From: JAEUQQ01 sp963697285
GTDB lineage: Bacteria; Acidobacteriota; Vicinamibacteria; Vicinamibacterales; JAFNAJ01
Length of the DNA stretch: 64,000 nucleotides
Assembly (NCBI GenBank): GCA_963697285.1
Contig: CAVONI010000009.1
Span: 354,239 to 418,238 of the forward strand
Direction of reading: 5' to 3'
In this document: in pieces, positions 25,601 to 35,072 of the stretch
Layout: every line of letters starts with the position of its first letter
Position numbering within the stretch: the first letter of the stretch is position 1
Notes under the pieces: generated by a model
Seen by the model: only the letters and a program-made list of their open reading frames with translations
What the model was told of the DNA's origin: nothing
The model's database searches: none
Program-made: the position numbers and the translations under genes

Positions 25601-26312
25601 ACAGCGTGGCCAGGTCGGGATCGGCCTGCGCCACCGCCCGACCGATGCGCAGCGCGTGGTCGAGCGCCTGCGCCGACAGCCTCGCCACCTCGGTGTCGTC
25701 GGCCATCCGGAAGCCAGGGTCGAGGTCGGCCTCGAGGGGGAACTCGCGCAGCAGCGACAGGCAGAACGCGTCGATGGTGCTGATCGAGATGTCGCCCACC
25801 CGGTCGCGCAGGTCGCGCCAGCGCGCCCGCCCCTCGGCGCTGCGCTGCGCCTCGCGCCTGAGATGGGAGACGATGCGGTCGCGCATCTCGGCGGCGGCCT
25901 TGCGCGTGAACGTGATGGCGAGGATGTTGACCGGGCTCACCCCGGCCTCGAGCAGGTTCAGGTAACGGCGCACGAGCACGCTGGTCTTGCCGGTGCCGGC
26001 CGATGCCTCGAGCACCACGTGGTGCAGCGGGTTCACCGCGTAGTCTCGGGCGTCCTGGTCGGGCGGCTGGATGCGCGTGGGCGCGGCCGCGGCGAGGGGA
26101 AGGTAGGGAGCCCCCTCTGGTGTTGCCGGTCGCGGACGGCCGAACGGGCCTGGCGTCACCGACAGGCCCTCGTCGACCAGCGCTGGCTCGACGGTGGACT
26201 CCCGTCGTTCGGACGACGACACCGCGTCAGACTCCACTGGCTCGGGAGACGATCGATCGTCGAACACCGCGAAGAGCGGTGGCGGCGCGTCAGGCGGTCG
26301 GCGTTTCGCCAT
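22662..26312 (-). CDS. addA: AddA-type UvrD/RecB helicase-nuclease
   Basis: About 1216 residues. A disordered, Pro/Ser-rich N terminus (about 1-80) precedes the UvrD-like helicase: Q motif DQDARDYAV, Walker A EASAGTGKT (about 102-110), AITFTRKAAAEM, Walker B VDEFQDTSHLQ, DRKQSIYRFR, MTVHAAKGLEFPV and LLYVAATRARD. The C-terminal PD-(D/E)XK nuclease has AIDALVV, VVEIKTG and QVDMYVRA. With AddB it should resect double-strand breaks. ATG 26312 overlaps the AddB stop. The last residues (GQNSKRVAEDDVTP, then SQAD) are encoded by repeat copy B and its flank, an unusual tail. Confidence 0.92.
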   Translation of the reverse strand: MAKRRPPDAPPPLFAVFDDRSSPEPVESDAVSSSERRESTVEPALVDEGLSVTPGPFGRPRPATPEGAPYLPLAAAAPTRIQPPDQDARDYAVNPLHHVVLEASAGTGKTSVLVRRYLNLLEAGVSPVNILAITFTRKAAAEMRDRIVSHLRREAQRSAEGRARWRDLRDRVGDISISTIDAFCLSLLREFPLEADLDPGFRMADDTEVARLSAQALDHALRIGRAVAQADPDLATLFAHLSPMQLRTGLMHLLARRLVAPAALAAFLRGAPAARQADDVLRDAARRMFAVLDATDGAMARFLSTGPLASPRFRVLARELEALRGGEHDVVRLRAAVSRLQAYVLKTDGQPRRQPHGYRASDYPGTDARARHLAAFATIATRISAESERLSREMNVVLARGVQRLFGIAERFYLQSLEELDVLDFSEGLRRAVEMLERMDEFSRSRFRLESRYQHLLVDEFQDTSHLQWRLVALLIESWRAGEGAASEGALAPTIFVVGDRKQSIYRFRDADVSILSEAGRYISALRPGQRSTRAISTSFRSRPELLAFLNDLFEEVEKTAGRSDAFRYDEQDRFPILDGLPMPSLREPALGLVVETSAAAMAQAVADEVVRLIASRATVRDRDTGVPRAIEVGDIAILFRSRDSHREFERALEARGIPTYVYKGLGFFESDEIQDLVAVLRALAAPHDPVRVAALLRARISRVSDAGLLALRDVLGDVLTTGADDEVAAALSPDDRAALRRLRAAFTTWLSLVDQCVPSDVLDRVIGDTAYVYELRGARVVQARENVKKFRALIRRIQNAGYATIGRIATHLDRLSAGDESNAVIDAIHAVSLMTVHAAKGLEFPVVILGNLARGTGSMSPPFRVIADAGHGTPAVSVGAFRFEADRDEREREGEETKRLLYVAATRARDMLYLATQRDADGRVPRNPGSLAQVLPDSLVAAIEHLDASATAMQWMGRSGGAHLFRACRAPAAPGSVVLAPSPASVAAPRLLVGPLLAPPRVRHVGVREWVAPPNPASAITHGVVDPRFVLTGRLVHRLFAMPAAAETASMLLEARRLLAIEGHEGADSTQIAREAVAIVGQLRADGVLAEVLASGTVHHEVPFSMKVEDGEAGVVTVVRGAIDALVVDGARVTVVEIKTGAPAAWHEAQVDMYVRAATAMFPGSDVRGVLVGPAGPASRQLAAPDSLLSTSGPQARGQNSKRVAEDDVTPSQAD
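22677..22720 (-). repeat. 43/44-bp palindromic-ended repeat, copy B (inside the addA 3' end)
   Basis: On the plus strand it runs GGGGTCACATC...TTCTGACCCC, a diverged member of the family at 8399, 38240 and 44480. Read on the gene strand it encodes GQNSKRVAEDDVTP, in the same frame and orientation as the copy in the glycoside hydrolase gene (GQSLKNAAMKDVTP). The stop codon of addA lies about 12 bp beyond it. Confidence 0.75.
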
Positions 26313-29300
26313 CGCTGACGTAGTCCTTCCGGCACACCGCAGCGAACGCGCACCGCGTGCAGAGGTGTACTTCCCTGGGCCTTGGCGGGAACTCGCCGCG
26401 CTCGATTCCCTCGACGGCATCGAGCAGCCGCGCCTGGGCCGCGCCGACGGCCGCGTCGCGCCCGCCCGCCTTGATGACGCGTGCGTCGGCGCCGCGCGGC
26501 CCGAGCGCCATGTAGCGCGCCTCGCGCACGGTCAATGGACGCCCGCGCTCAACCGACTCCTGTTCGACGGCGAGCGCATAGATCGGCAACTGCAGCGCCT
26601 TCGAACCACTCGGCGCGCTGTTGCCGCGCTTGTAGTCGATCACGCGGAAGGTGCCGTCGCGGAAGACGTCCACGCGATCGATCGTGCCTCGCAGACGCAC
26701 GGCGCGGGCGCGCGCACCGGCCTCCACCGCCACGGCACGATCGAAGGACGTCTCGAGCGTGCGCTCGACGATCTCGTCATCCGGATCGTCGAACTCGAGC
26801 GACAGCACGCGTTCTCCGGCGCCGACGGCCAGGGCGGATCCGATCAGGCGCGTGCGCTCGATCGCACGGTCACGCGGGTCGAGGCTGGCCAGCGCCTCGT
26901 CGGCCTCCTCGGCAAACAGCCGCCTGGCGCGATCGAGGTCGGCGGCGCCGCCGGCGGCCGGGCGTACCGCGTCCCAACGCCGCAGGAACCGCTCGAGCAC
27001 GGTGTGCAGAATCCGCCCGCTGTCTTTCGGCGACAGCCCATCGACGTCGTCGTCATTCTCTTCGAGTTCGAGGACGTGCCGCGCGAAGTACTTGAACGGG
27101 CACTCGAGATACGTCTCGAGCGCCGTGACGGTGTGTCGCGCGCGCACGAACGGACCAACGGCCCCATGAAAGCGCGGGTCACCCTGCCGCGCACCCTCGG
27201 TGCGCCAGGCCAACCACTCGCTGACGCCCGCCGGCAGTGCCCCCTCGATCACGGGATCGCCCAGCATCGCCTCGTCATCGGTGACGCGGGCTGCCGTGTC
27301 GACACGCACGCGGGCGAGCGGCAGCCCGCTGACATCGAGGTCCTCGAGGTACACGGATGGCCGCGTGACCGCATCGTCCTCGAGCGTGACGGCCGAGAGC
27401 GCCACCTGGGTGCGCGGCGCGCGGACCAGGTCGTCGAACATCGCGCGCTCGGCGAGCAGGCGAAGGCGCTCGCTCGGCCAGCCGAGATCGGCGAGCAGTT
27501 CCGATCGGTAGAAGGCGACCCGCGAGTGCGAGGGCGGCCACTCGCCCTCGAGCAGGCCCGCTATCCACAGGGCCTCCATGCTGGCGAAACGGGCGCTGGC
27601 AGCGTCGAGCACCCGAACCCCATCCCGACCGACCCGCGGAGAGAACGTCTGCGACTCGATCCAGCGGCGCACGATCGCCACGACGTCACGGAACGGCAGC
27701 GCGGGGTCGTCGTGCGTGAGGCACGCGTGCTGCATCGACACGAGCGCGTCGATCATCGCGCGCCGCGATCGCAGGTAGCGCTCCTGCTGCTGGTCCTCGT
27801 CGGGGCGCCGGCGTTCGAAGCGCTCGACGAACTCGCGGAGCGCCGACAGGTACTCCGACATCCGTCGCGGCGGGTCGAGTTCAGGCAGCGAGGCGAGAAT
27901 CGCCCGCACGGCGCTGGCCAGTGCCCTGCGAGGCGACACCGTTGCGATGTCATCGGCGACGTCGCCAGGTCCACCGCCGGCGCCGGCATCGTCTTCCTCG
28001 TCGGCGAAGGCCTGTGCGAGATCGCCGAGGCGCTCGCGATCGGCGAAGTACTGTGCGCGCGCCAGGCACTCGTCAAACGCGGCAATCGTCGGGGATGGCA
28101 GCGGCCCGACACCGAAGTCGAACAGCGGCGAGGCCAGCAGGCCCACCACGTCGGCGCGCGTGAAGTTGCCGAACAGGCACGATACAACCAGGTCGAATGC
28201 CGCCACGAACGGTTCGGCCGCGAGGGGCAACGCGTCCGATGCGGTCCACGGAACGCCGGCCTGTGCGAACGCGTGGCGCGCCAGGTAGATGTAGGGCAGG
28301 GGCCGCTGCACGACCACGGCGACGTCGTGCGGCAGGCGACGCCCGTCGGCGGCATCCAGCTTCGCGACGCGCGCAATCAACTCGAGCTCGGCCTCACGGT
28401 CGCGCACCAGGAAATACGGCACGTCGGTGCCATCGGGGGCGATCACGGTCGGGGCGGCATCCACCGCGTCGAGGCGTACGTCGGTGATGCCGGGAAGGCG
28501 GCTCTCGAGGCGTTCGCGGAACCCTGTGTCGAGTACGGCCTCGGTCGCTACCACGTCGATCCGGCTCACGTGCGGCAGCCGTGCCAGGAGGTCGAAGTCG
28601 GCAGGCCAGAGGCCGGCAGGTTCGGCCGCGTGATCGGCCACCGCGATCACGACGTGCGTCCACGGCGGAACGAATCCGTCGCGGCAGGCGAGCGTCCGGG
28701 CGACGTGTTCGTCGACGCCCTGCGAGGCGGCGGTGCGCCGTTCGAACTCGCGAAACGTTGCGACCATGAAGTGCGTCTGCGCCAGCAGGCGCGCGGCACC
28801 GCGATCGGTGTCGGCCTCGTCGGCGAGTTGTGCGACGAGCAGGCGTTCGACGTCGTCGATGCTGCGCTGCTGCCGGAGGATCGCATCGTAGAACTGCACC
28901 ATCTCGGCCACGATGCCCGGCCGCACGAGGAATGGCGGCGGGGTGCCCCTCGCGTCGGCGAGGCGTGCCGCCGCGCGCATGATGGCCTCGCGCGAGAACG
29001 CGTCCAGCACCACGCTCTCGAGACGCAGCGCCTCGAACAACCGGGCGTAGAATCCCGCGCGGGTCACCGTCGCAGGCGCGACGAAGACGTGTTCGTGCTG
29101 GTGACCAGCAATGCCGAGCGCGTCGCACCAGGCAGCAGGAGGACGCCAGGCATCAACGAGCCACACGCGCTCGAGGGTCTCGCGGAGGTGAGCGGCCGAC
29201 GCCGACGAGGGGACGATGACGACGCGTTGCCTGGCCTCGAGCGCGTCGCCACCCACTGCGAGGCTTGCCAGCGCCCGGTGGAACGCGCGCAGGCCCGGCA

Positions 29301-29334
29301 CACGCACCAGGCGAGCCTCGCGCGGGGTGCTCAT
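26290..29334 (-). CDS. addB: AddB-type nuclease subunit with Fe-S cluster cysteines
   Basis: A 1014-residue partner of AddA. The N-terminal part is an inactivated helicase-like region. The C-terminal PD-(D/E)XK domain has GRILHTVLERFL, RLRGTIDRVDVF, FRVIDYKRGN and a Q-x3-Y-like motif (LQLPIYALAVE). The cluster cysteines are one upstream in LETYLECPFKYF and three at the end in CTRCAFAAVCRKD, as in AddB. The stop overlaps addA by 23 bp, and its ATG overlaps the stop of the secreted-protein gene upstream. Confidence 0.88.
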   Translation of the reverse strand: MSTPREARLVRVPGLRAFHRALASLAVGGDALEARQRVVIVPSSASAAHLRETLERVWLVDAWRPPAAWCDALGIAGHQHEHVFVAPATVTRAGFYARLFEALRLESVVLDAFSREAIMRAAARLADARGTPPPFLVRPGIVAEMVQFYDAILRQQRSIDDVERLLVAQLADEADTDRGAARLLAQTHFMVATFREFERRTAASQGVDEHVARTLACRDGFVPPWTHVVIAVADHAAEPAGLWPADFDLLARLPHVSRIDVVATEAVLDTGFRERLESRLPGITDVRLDAVDAAPTVIAPDGTDVPYFLVRDREAELELIARVAKLDAADGRRLPHDVAVVVQRPLPYIYLARHAFAQAGVPWTASDALPLAAEPFVAAFDLVVSCLFGNFTRADVVGLLASPLFDFGVGPLPSPTIAAFDECLARAQYFADRERLGDLAQAFADEEDDAGAGGGPGDVADDIATVSPRRALASAVRAILASLPELDPPRRMSEYLSALREFVERFERRRPDEDQQQERYLRSRRAMIDALVSMQHACLTHDDPALPFRDVVAIVRRWIESQTFSPRVGRDGVRVLDAASARFASMEALWIAGLLEGEWPPSHSRVAFYRSELLADLGWPSERLRLLAERAMFDDLVRAPRTQVALSAVTLEDDAVTRPSVYLEDLDVSGLPLARVRVDTAARVTDDEAMLGDPVIEGALPAGVSEWLAWRTEGARQGDPRFHGAVGPFVRARHTVTALETYLECPFKYFARHVLELEENDDDVDGLSPKDSGRILHTVLERFLRRWDAVRPAAGGAADLDRARRLFAEEADEALASLDPRDRAIERTRLIGSALAVGAGERVLSLEFDDPDDEIVERTLETSFDRAVAVEAGARARAVRLRGTIDRVDVFRDGTFRVIDYKRGNSAPSGSKALQLPIYALAVEQESVERGRPLTVREARYMALGPRGADARVIKAGGRDAAVGAAQARLLDAVEGIERGEFPPRPREVHLCTRCAFAAVCRKDYVSDGETPTA

Positions 29335-30740
29335 GGCAGCGAGGGCCGCATCAGCGCGCGCTTCATCTCGGCGGCCGCACGCTCAGACATCGTCAACGCA
29401 CCGGCGGCCGCGGAGGCGGCTTCGTGCGCGCGCGGCAGGTCGGCCTTCAGGATGGCTTCGCGCCGCAGACGCATGGCCTCGGAGGCGAACTGGATGGCAC
29501 TCAGCACCACCGCGTGCGCTGCCCTGACCTCCTCGGGGGCGATCGCATGGCGCAGCCGCCGGTCAGCATCGCGCAGGGCTTCTTCGGTCCGGGCGATGAC
29601 CTTCAGCGAGGGGCCGCTGAACGTCCTGACGTCGTCGAGCGCCTCGCGGGCGCGCTGCAGGACGCGCAGGACGGGCTCGAGCAGGTCGCGATACTCGGCC
29701 AGGACCGGCTTCCGGGCCGTCCACTGATCGCGCGCCAACCGCAGCTTGCGTGCGGTCTCGAGGTAGCCCTCGAGCGATGCGTTGACCGAGCGCATGACCT
29801 CGGGACGGCTTCCCCCAAGCGCCGCGTCGCGCGAACGGGTGCGCTCGATGAGACGCTCGACGGCCTTGACGTTGGCCTTCGACGCCGCACGCCTCGCCGA
29901 ATCCAGCGCCTCCGACTTGAGCGACTCATACGCGGTGTCGGTGCGCTGTTCGCGCTCCAGCTCGTTGTTCACCTCGCGAAGCAGCCGGGCTGCCGCGTCG
30001 GCCTCGGCGCGGGCTGCCGACGAGCGCGCCACGCGGCGGTCAGCCCCGACCGCCTGCGCTGCGCGAAGCAGCGCCACGCGCTCGATGCGCGTTTCGGCGA
30101 GCCGGCTGAGACCGAGCGCCTGCGCGATCGTGTCGCGCAGTGTCGGCGGCGGCGCGAGCGGCGGCGCCGGCGGTACCATCACCTGCGCAACGAGGCTCAG
30201 GTCGAATGCCGTGTCGCCGCGCACCGCGCGCAGATCGGTGACCACCTCGTCGACCATCGCCTGGATCTGCCTCACCTCGTCGATACGATAGGAGTGGTGC
30301 TTCGCCGGCCAATCGAGCAACCGTGCGCGCGCGATCTCGGTGAGCGCCAGCTTGCGGGCCAGGTCAGTCGTCTCCGAGGCCTCGGTCAGCAGCGTTGCGA
30401 CATACGCGCTCAACTCGTTGAAGTCGACGTCACCGCGCGTCGCGGCGTACGTCGCGGCACGCAACGCCTCGCGATACCGCTCGGTGGCTTCGAAGTCGAC
30501 GCTCGCGGCCGGCACGCTCGAGAGGTGCAGCAGTGGCGGATCGCGCTGCAGGTCGAGCGGCAGCGAGAAGACCACGCGGTCGCCGACGCGCACCCATTCG
30601 CCGTAGGCGTCGACGGTCGACCCGTCGGTGAGGACGATCCGGTACAGCGGTGGCGGAGGCGACGGCTGGGCCCATCCCGGGAGTGCCGCGCAGATGGCGG
30701 CGAGCACGGCGCACAAGCCCACGCGAAGGCGATACATCAT
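29331..30740 (-). CDS. Secreted alpha-helical protein, unknown function
   Basis: About 469 residues from the double ATG at 30740/30737. A signal peptide (YRLRVGLCAVLAAICAALPG, then WAQ) is followed by a short beta-like region (YRIVLTDGSTVDAYGEWVRVGDRV) resembling a small sheet that reads an input. The rest is Arg/Ala/Glu-rich, probably helical or coiled coil. I do not recognise the family. It is the first gene of a coupled run with addB and addA (ATGA overlap), although a periplasmic protein has no obvious link to DNA repair. Confidence 0.7.
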   Translation of the reverse strand: MMYRLRVGLCAVLAAICAALPGWAQPSPPPPLYRIVLTDGSTVDAYGEWVRVGDRVVFSLPLDLQRDPPLLHLSSVPAASVDFEATERYREALRAATYAATRGDVDFNELSAYVATLLTEASETTDLARKLALTEIARARLLDWPAKHHSYRIDEVRQIQAMVDEVVTDLRAVRGDTAFDLSLVAQVMVPPAPPLAPPPTLRDTIAQALGLSRLAETRIERVALLRAAQAVGADRRVARSSAARAEADAAARLLREVNNELEREQRTDTAYESLKSEALDSARRAASKANVKAVERLIERTRSRDAALGGSRPEVMRSVNASLEGYLETARKLRLARDQWTARKPVLAEYRDLLEPVLRVLQRAREALDDVRTFSGPSLKVIARTEEALRDADRRLRHAIAPEEVRAAHAVVLSAIQFASEAMRLRREAILKADLPRAHEAASAAAGALTMSERAAAEMKRALMRPSLP

Positions 30741-31047
30741 CTGGCCCCATGAGCGTATGGACGGATCGCCGCGAGCGTCAAGCGCCGCGAGCGACGCCTG
30801 GCGCCGGGTTCGCACATCCTGCCCTGTGGAAATCATGTGCATGCGTGGTGGAAAGCCTGTGGATCGGAACGGGTACGGAATTTTTCCACCGCGTCTGGCG
30901 GACGATCGCGCATCATTCCCGTCCACAGCTTCGTGATTCGTGGATCCCTTCGCTTGTGCCGCGAGGCCATGTCGCTGAGAATGTCACGCCGATGTTACGA
31001 CGAGTCGCGACCGGCCCCGCGAGTCGATTTCTGGTCCTGGATGCCTC
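30741..31047. other. Intergenic region between divergent genes
   Basis: About 307 bp with no supportable gene. It must contain the promoter for the secreted protein and the AddB-AddA run on one side, and for the small protein and asparaginase on the other. A less GC-rich patch (GGTACGGAATTTTTCCACC, about 30874-30892) is the likeliest promoter area. No clear -35/-10 pair was identified. Confidence 0.45.
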
Positions 31048-31272
31048 ATGCGCACGCCCGCTCCTCACCGCTTCGAACACCGCATCAACGATCGCATCTA
31101 CCGCATCGAGGTCTCGAAGGCCGGTCAGCAGTGGCGCGCCCGCGTCGTCAACGCCTTCGGGCAGGCCACGGCGCTCATGCCATTCGACGGCGCAACACCT
31201 GAACTGGCAGCAGGTGGCCTCACCAGCTGGCTGTCGCGGGTCAACAGGAGCACCCCTGGAATCACGCGATGA
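31048..31272 (+). CDS. Small hypothetical protein upstream of asparaginase
   Basis: A 74-residue soluble product (HRFEHRINDRIYRIEVSKAG..). The pattern of alternating polar and hydrophobic residues suggests a small beta fold. Its stop overlaps the asparaginase ATG (ATGA), so it is probably co-translated. No family recognised. Confidence 0.55.
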   Translation: MRTPAPHRFEHRINDRIYRIEVSKAGQQWRARVVNAFGQATALMPFDGATPELAAGGLTSWLSRVNRSTPGITR

Positions 31273-32496
31273 GCCGCCTCGGGGCGTTCTCGCGTCGGGC
31301 CCTCGTGGGCGGCCTGGTCGGCATCATGCCGATGATCGCGACGGCGCAGCCCGCTCCTGCCTCACGACCCGCACCTCGCGCCGGTGCCGCGCTCGAAGCG
31401 GTGTCGACATCAGAGAAGCCCAGGGTCAAGCTCTTCGCGACCGGCGGCACGATCTCGAATCGCCTGGGCGGCCGCCTCACGGCCGACGAACTCGTCGCGT
31501 CGATGCCGGGGCTCGACCGCTACGTGCGCGCCGAGGCCGAGCAGTTCTCGAACGTGGCGAGCAGCGAGTTGACCCTCGCGCAGTACCTCGACCTCTCGAA
31601 GCGCATCGGCGCGGCGTTCGCCAGCGATGCCGACCTGGCCGGGGTCGTCGTCACGGTCGGCACCGACACCCTCGAGGAACTCGCGTACTTCCTGCACCTC
31701 ACCGTGCGCGACGACCGTCCCGTGGTTGTCGTCGGATCGATGCGGAACCCCAGCACCCTCGGATATGAGGGCGCCGCAAACCTGCTCCAGGGATTCCGCG
31801 TCGCCGCCGATCCCCAATCACGCGGGATGGGCGCGCTGGTGGTGCTGAACGACGAGATCAACAGCGCCCGCGACGTCACCAAGACCGACGCGCTGCGTCT
31901 GCACACGTTCCAGTCGCGCACGGTCGGCGTGCTCGGCGTCGTAGACAGTGACCGCGTCGTGTACCTACCGTCGTCCCGTGAAGCGCACCGGCGCGCGCAG
32001 CGAGTTCGACGTCAGCACGGTGACGAGCCTTCCGCGTGTCGACATCTTCCTCGTCTACCAGGACGCGCCCGGCGACATCATCAAGGCGGCTGTCGATTCC
32101 GGGGCCAGGGGGCTCGTTGTCGCGACGGCGGGTGCGGGAGCGACGAGCGGCACGCAGAACCAGGGATTCGCCTATGCCGTCCAGAAGCAGGTGTTCGTCG
32201 TGATCGGCACCCGCACCGGGAGCGGACGCATCGCGGCACCGCGCGGCCCCACGCAGGTCGCCTCCCAGTCTGCCCAGGCGCCCTCGACGACCGTGAGCGC
32301 CGAAGACCTGCCCCCCGTCAAGGCCCGCCTCCTCCTCATGCTCGCGCTGACCAGGACGACCTCGCGCGACGACATCCAGCGGATGTTCGAAGAGTACCTG
32401 ATCCTGGCTCCCCACGATCGCCAGGGTCGGGCTGGACGATGTTCCTGCCATAATCCTGCCGTGCACGACTTCACAGAGACGCATGACCGCGCCTGA
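31269..32496 (+). pseudogene. L-asparaginase, periplasmic type II, with one frameshift
   Basis: Frame 1 gives a signal-like N terminus and the asparaginase core: FATGGTISN with the catalytic Thr, TVGTDTLEELAYFL, and VVVVGSMRNPSTLGYEG. At about 31965 an extra C shifts the frame, and the family sequence resumes as YRRPVKRTGARSEFDVS, ARGLVVATAGAGATSG, and KARLLLMLALTRTTSRDDIQ. Removing that C restores one product of about 400 residues. It would hydrolyse asparagine to aspartate and ammonia. The shift could be a real mutation or a sequencing error. The 3' end overlaps the kinase gene start. Confidence 0.85.
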
Positions 32497-35032
32497 CTGG
32501 ATCGAAGGCACGCAGGTCGGACCGTACAGGCTCGTCGGCCGGCTCGGTGCCGGCGGCATGGGCGAGGTCTTCCTCGCCGATGACGTGCGCCTCTCGAGGC
32601 GTGTCGCCATCAAGCGCCTGCGCGAGGGCGGAGCCAATCAGGCGGTCGCGCGCCGTCGCCTCCTCCGTGAGGCTCGTGCCGCGGCCGTCCTGTCGCACCC
32701 GAACATCGCCACCGTCTTCGACGTGCTCGACGAGGCCGCTTCTCCCTGCATCGTCATGGAGTACATCGATGGTGAGTCGCTCGCCGAACGCATGGGGCGC
32801 GGTCCGATGCCAGCCGAGACCGTGCGTGAGCTGGGGATGCAGCTCGCCGGCGCGCTCGCCGTGGCTCACGAGGCGGGCATCATCCATCGCGACCTGAAGC
32901 CAGGCAATGTCGTGTTCGCGGCCGACGGACGACCGAAGGTCCTCGACTTCGGCCTCGCGGGCCCGTCGCTCGATCAGCAGGCCCTCGGCGAGACGGTCAC
33001 GGCCGACGTGCTGGTGGAGCGCGACGCGGGCACACCGGCGTACATGTCGCCGGAACGCCTTCGTGGCGACGTCGCCGACGAGCGGGGCGACATCTACGCA
33101 CTCGGCGTGACGATGTACGAGGCACTCATCGGCGCCAAGCCCTTCAGGGGCAGCACGGCACTGACGCTCGCGGCGGCGATCCTCGAAGGACCGCTCCCGG
33201 AGCCCGCGGCCCTCGACGCCGCGGCCGGCCCTGGACTCGCCGACGTGATCCGCCGCGCGATGGCGCGCGATCCCGGGCAGCGTTACGCGTCTGCGCGAGC
33301 GTTGCTGTCTGCCCTCGAAGCCAGCACCGCGCCAGCCCTTGCGCGTGCGCCCGATCGCGCGCCACGCGGCCGCCGTCCCTCGACCACCTGGATCGCACTG
33401 GCTGCGCTGGTGGTGCTGGCGCTGGTCGCGTACGCGCTCCTGCGCGGCCCGGCCTCGCCGACAGCGGGCGGGCGCGACGTGCTGATCGTGACGCCCTTGA
33501 TCGACGGCACCGGCGCCGCGGCGCCGTACACCAACGTGGCGGCCAGCATCTCGCAGATGGCGCTGGCGGCCGTGACGCGCGCGGCAGACTTCCGCGTCGT
33601 GCGCGGCGCTGGCTTCGATGGCGCGACGACCACTCCCCCGGAGCGCGAGGCACGCGAGCAGGGCGCCTCGCTCGTGCTCACCGGCGCCGTGCAGTCACAG
33701 CCGCCAGCGAAGCTGCGCGTCTATCTGACGCTCGCCCGTGCCGACGATGGCGTGGTGCTCTGGAACGAGCAGGTCGACGGCGCGGCCGACGACTACTTCG
33801 CGCTGCAGCGTCCGCTCGATGCGCGCGTGAGGGCCGGCCTCTCTGCCGCGCGCCTCCCGGTGAAGGCCGACGCTTCGGCCAGCGTCGAGCCACGCGCTAC
33901 CACGACGAGCGAGACCGCCTACAACGCGTACGTCAGGGGGCGCGGCCTGCTGCTCAGGCGCGACATCGCCGCAAATCGCGATGCGGCCATCGCCGCCTTC
34001 GAGCAGGCGACCGTGGCCGACGAGTCGTTCGCCCTGGCGTGGGCTGGTCTCGCCGAGGCTGCACAGTTCCAGTACCGCGCCACCGACGACCCCAGTTGGG
34101 CCAGCCGCGCGCAGCAGGCCATCGACCGTGCCGTTGAACTGGCGCCCCATCAGTTCGAGGTGCGCTTCGCGCGTGGACGCCTGTTGTTCGCTCGCGGCGA
34201 GTCGGAGCGTGCGGCGTCTGACGCCCGCGAGGCCGTGCGCCTCGCCCCGGGCAACGATGATGCGCACCGGTTGCTGGGCGAGGCCCTCATCCGTACCGGG
34301 CAACGCGACGAGGGCCTGCGCGAGATCAGGCAGGCGATTGCCTTGCGGCCCGGATACTGGGAACATCACCAGTCACTCGGGATGGCGTTGTATGCAGAAG
34401 GACAGTTCACGGCGGCAGTTGACGCGTTTCGCAGCCTGATCGCGATTCTGCCCGACAGTGCCCGCGGCTACCTGCTGGCAGGCTCGGCGCTCATGGCCGA
34501 CGATCGCGCCGACGAGGCGTTGGCGCAATTCACCGAAGCGCAGCGTCGAGATCCCACCGAGGGCGATGCGTACGCGAACGCAGGCACCGTGCTCTTCTGG
34601 CAGGGGCGCATCAACGAGGCGCGGACGCAGTACGCAAAGGCTGTCGCCCTGCGTCCCGGGGATGCGCTGTTCCGGCGCATGCTCGGTGACGCCGAGTCAC
34701 GGCTGGGGCGCACCGCCGAGGCGAGGGCTGCGTGGCGTGAAGCGGTGCGGTTGGCCGAGGCTGAACTCAGGGTCAGCCCGCGCGATTGGAAAGCGCAGAG
34801 CTACCTCGCGGTGGCGCGCGCGAAACTCGGTGAATACGACGATGCGCAGCGGATCGCACGGACTGCGATGGCGCGCGATCCGAAGAACGCCGAGGTGGTC
34901 TACAACGCCGCCGCCGTGTTCGCGCTGTCAGGCCTCGTCGGCGAGGCGAGGGCGACGCTGACGTCGGCGCTGGCGCTCGGCTATCCGAAGACCACCGCGA
35001 GGTACGATGACGACGTGAAGGCCGCACGCTGA
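32483..35032 (+). CDS. Ser/Thr protein kinase with TPR repeats (PknB-like)
   Basis: An 849-residue membrane kinase. The N-terminal domain has GAGGMGEVF, VAIKRL (K44), HRDLKPGN (D137), DFGLA (155-157) and GTPAYMSPE. A transmembrane helix follows at about 308-326. Outside, a TolB/CsgG-like segment (VLIVTPLIDGTGAAAPYT..LVLTGAVQS, LNEQ-type VLWNEQVDG) precedes six or more TPR repeats to the C terminus. This arrangement is common in Acidobacteriota. It likely phosphorylates cytoplasmic targets in response to an outside or partner signal; targets are unknown. Confidence 0.92.
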   Translation: MTAPDWIEGTQVGPYRLVGRLGAGGMGEVFLADDVRLSRRVAIKRLREGGANQAVARRRLLREARAAAVLSHPNIATVFDVLDEAASPCIVMEYIDGESLAERMGRGPMPAETVRELGMQLAGALAVAHEAGIIHRDLKPGNVVFAADGRPKVLDFGLAGPSLDQQALGETVTADVLVERDAGTPAYMSPERLRGDVADERGDIYALGVTMYEALIGAKPFRGSTALTLAAAILEGPLPEPAALDAAAGPGLADVIRRAMARDPGQRYASARALLSALEASTAPALARAPDRAPRGRRPSTTWIALAALVVLALVAYALLRGPASPTAGGRDVLIVTPLIDGTGAAAPYTNVAASISQMALAAVTRAADFRVVRGAGFDGATTTPPEREAREQGASLVLTGAVQSQPPAKLRVYLTLARADDGVVLWNEQVDGAADDYFALQRPLDARVRAGLSAARLPVKADASASVEPRATTTSETAYNAYVRGRGLLLRRDIAANRDAAIAAFEQATVADESFALAWAGLAEAAQFQYRATDDPSWASRAQQAIDRAVELAPHQFEVRFARGRLLFARGESERAASDAREAVRLAPGNDDAHRLLGEALIRTGQRDEGLREIRQAIALRPGYWEHHQSLGMALYAEGQFTAAVDAFRSLIAILPDSARGYLLAGSALMADDRADEALAQFTEAQRRDPTEGDAYANAGTVLFWQGRINEARTQYAKAVALRPGDALFRRMLGDAESRLGRTAEARAAWREAVRLAEAELRVSPRDWKAQSYLAVARAKLGEYDDAQRIARTAMARDPKNAEVVYNAAAVFALSGLVGEARATLTSALALGYPKTTARYDDDVKAAR

Positions 35033-35072
35033 CGTGCACCTGTCGCGCCGATCACATCCAGGGAGTCACCCG

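Noticed and set aside
26194..29727. Very long plus-strand open frame opposite addAB
   Set aside because: It is the antisense shadow of a GC-rich gene: its product is Arg/Glu/His-rich without domains, while the minus strand encodes full AddB and AddA motifs.
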